64,000 bases of DNA, from positions 608,001 through 672,000 of the forward strand of contig JACCIC010000062.1 in NCBI GenBank assembly GCA_018907035.1, in the 5' to 3' direction. Source of the stretch: Sycobia sp. Sy_11 (taxonomy: Eukaryota; Arthropoda; Insecta; Hymenoptera; Epichrysomallidae). Below, one piece after another: positions 63,050-64,000 of the stretch (position 1 is the first letter of the stretch; every line of letters starts with the position of its first letter). The translations under genes and the position numbers were made by a program. Below the pieces are notes generated by a model, which had not been told where the DNA came from, searched no databases, and saw only the letters and a list, made by a program, of their open reading frames with translations.

Positions 63050-64000
63050 ATGAGGGTGGATTGATAAGTTTCCGGCCCGACCAAGAGATGGCGCCACTAA
63101 GCCTATCTTGAGGTGGCGTTCTATAGTAACATCCTTAGATAGTTTGTAGCTATAGTATCAGTCCGATCGCCATGTTAGTTTAGGTTTGAGAGCACGTTCA
63201 ACAAGACACATCGTGTTTTTCGTAAAAATGGAAAAGCTAGAAAAACATGCTGTCATCAAATAGTTTTATTTGAAAGAGTTAACGCCGAAGCAAATTAAAG
63301 AAGAGATGGACTCAACACTAGAGACAGGATGTCTCATATTCCCCCCATCATATTCAACCGTTAAGCAGTGGGTTTCCGAGTTTAAAAAGGGTCGTGTGAG
63401 CACCTCTGATGAGCCTCGCTCAGGACGCCCCATTGAGGTCACAACTCCAGATATGCTCGAAAAAATCGATCAAATAGTGCTGAAAGACTGCAGATTAAAA
63501 GTGCGTGAGATAGCTGAGACCTGTAAGATGGCATATGAACGTGTACAAAATATTTTGCACCAACATTTGTATATGGAATAGCCCTGTGTAAGATGTGTGC
63601 CGCGTTTGCTAACAGTCGACCAAAAATTGATTCGAAAGAACATTTCTACCGCTAATTTGGTGTTGTATATGCGTAATCCATACGAATTTCTGCGTCGATT
63701 CGTAACCGTTAACAAAACTTGGGTCCGCCACTACACTCCTGAAATCAAACAACAGTCTAAACAGTGGATTGGACCAGGGGAACAACTTTAAAAAAGGCAA
63801 AAACAATTTTTTCGGCGAACAAGGTTATGGCTACTGTTTTGGATGCAAGAGGTATTATATACATTGATTATCTTGAAAAGGGTAAAACTATCACTGGTCA
63901 ATACTACGCAGACTTATTACAACGTTTGAACTACGAAGTAAAAATTAAACAGCCTCATCTGGCGAAGAAAAAAATCTTGTTTCATCACGATAACGCACCA
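63050..64000 (+). mobile_element. Mariner-family transposon, truncated by the window end
   Basis: Starts at a terminal-repeat-like gagggtggattgataagtttccgg. The transposase ATG is at about 63229 (MEKLEKHAVIK), followed by a TAG at codon 12, where related proteins have an aromatic residue. The frame then stays open: HTH ([14 protein letters not shown]..., [14 protein letters not shown]), linker, second HTH ([10 protein letters not shown]) to a TAG at 63579-63581. Later blocks continue in shifted frames: TWVRHYTPEIKQQSKQW, and at the very end HHDNAP with a catalytic aspartate. Several stops and shifts make it inactive, but it is much less decayed than the 52.9 kb copy. Confidence 0.85.
63270..63581 (+). 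pseudogene. Mariner transposase N-terminal (DNA-binding) fragment
   Basis: 103-residue open stretch covering the paired HTH region that binds the transposon ends, with [11 protein letters not shown] between the HTHs. It is cut off by TAG codons on both sides. Confidence 0.8.

Overview
This is AT-rich insect nuclear DNA, most likely hymenopteran (inferred from composition, short introns, mariner, Jockey-like and SINE relics; no species can be named). It is dominated by one thing: the 3' alternative-exon array of a longitudinals lacking (lola)-type BTB/zinc-finger transcription factor gene, all on the + strand. The BTB and common exons are not in the window and presumably lie upstream. Nearly every exon begins with two bases that complete a codon whose first base comes from the previous exon (splice phase 1). 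This rule let me place acceptors and recover many short exons with no long open frame of their own.

Layout. 0-13 kb: a tandem triplet of finger-pair exons (3.6 kb with one lost cysteine, 6.5 kb intact, 8.8 kb pseudogene), several unexplained GC-richer islands, and a reverse-strand Jockey-like LINE (9.8-12.8 kb). 13.9 kb: a compact finger-pair exon. 17.1 and 19.7 kb: a duplicated pair of three-finger exons with related upstream noncoding DNA. 22.5-24.8 kb: a six-exon module beginning with its own ATG and a mariner-like helix-turn-helix segment, then linker exons and four fingers. 26.3-27.4 kb: a four-exon module ending in a single finger, with a stop codon supplied by a repeat. 30.0-31.8 kb: two linker exons plus a multi-finger exon. 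35.5 kb: a finger-less terminal exon. 35.8-37.6 kb: a five-exon module with its own ATG. 39.7-40.0 kb: finger-less exons. 42.3 kb: a GC-rich, Gln-rich finger-pair exon. 51.9-56.2 kb: two linker exons plus a six-finger exon, with a dead mariner in the intron. 60.6-61.4 kb: a finger-less multi-exon module of unknown identity. 63.05 kb to the end: a second mariner, cut by the window edge.

How it works together. In known lola genes, one set of common exons (BTB dimerisation domain) is spliced to one of many 3' exons, each giving a different DNA-binding end. Drosophila lola also uses internal promoters and trans-splicing. The uniform phase here makes every terminal module interchangeable. Several modules carry phase-symmetric linker exons that can be included or skipped without breaking the frame, and two modules have initiating ATG exons, suggesting internal promoters, nested genes or trans-splicing. 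Three modules share an extra C4 zinc-ribbon-like motif before the first finger. All splice structures are predictions from sequence, without transcript evidence.
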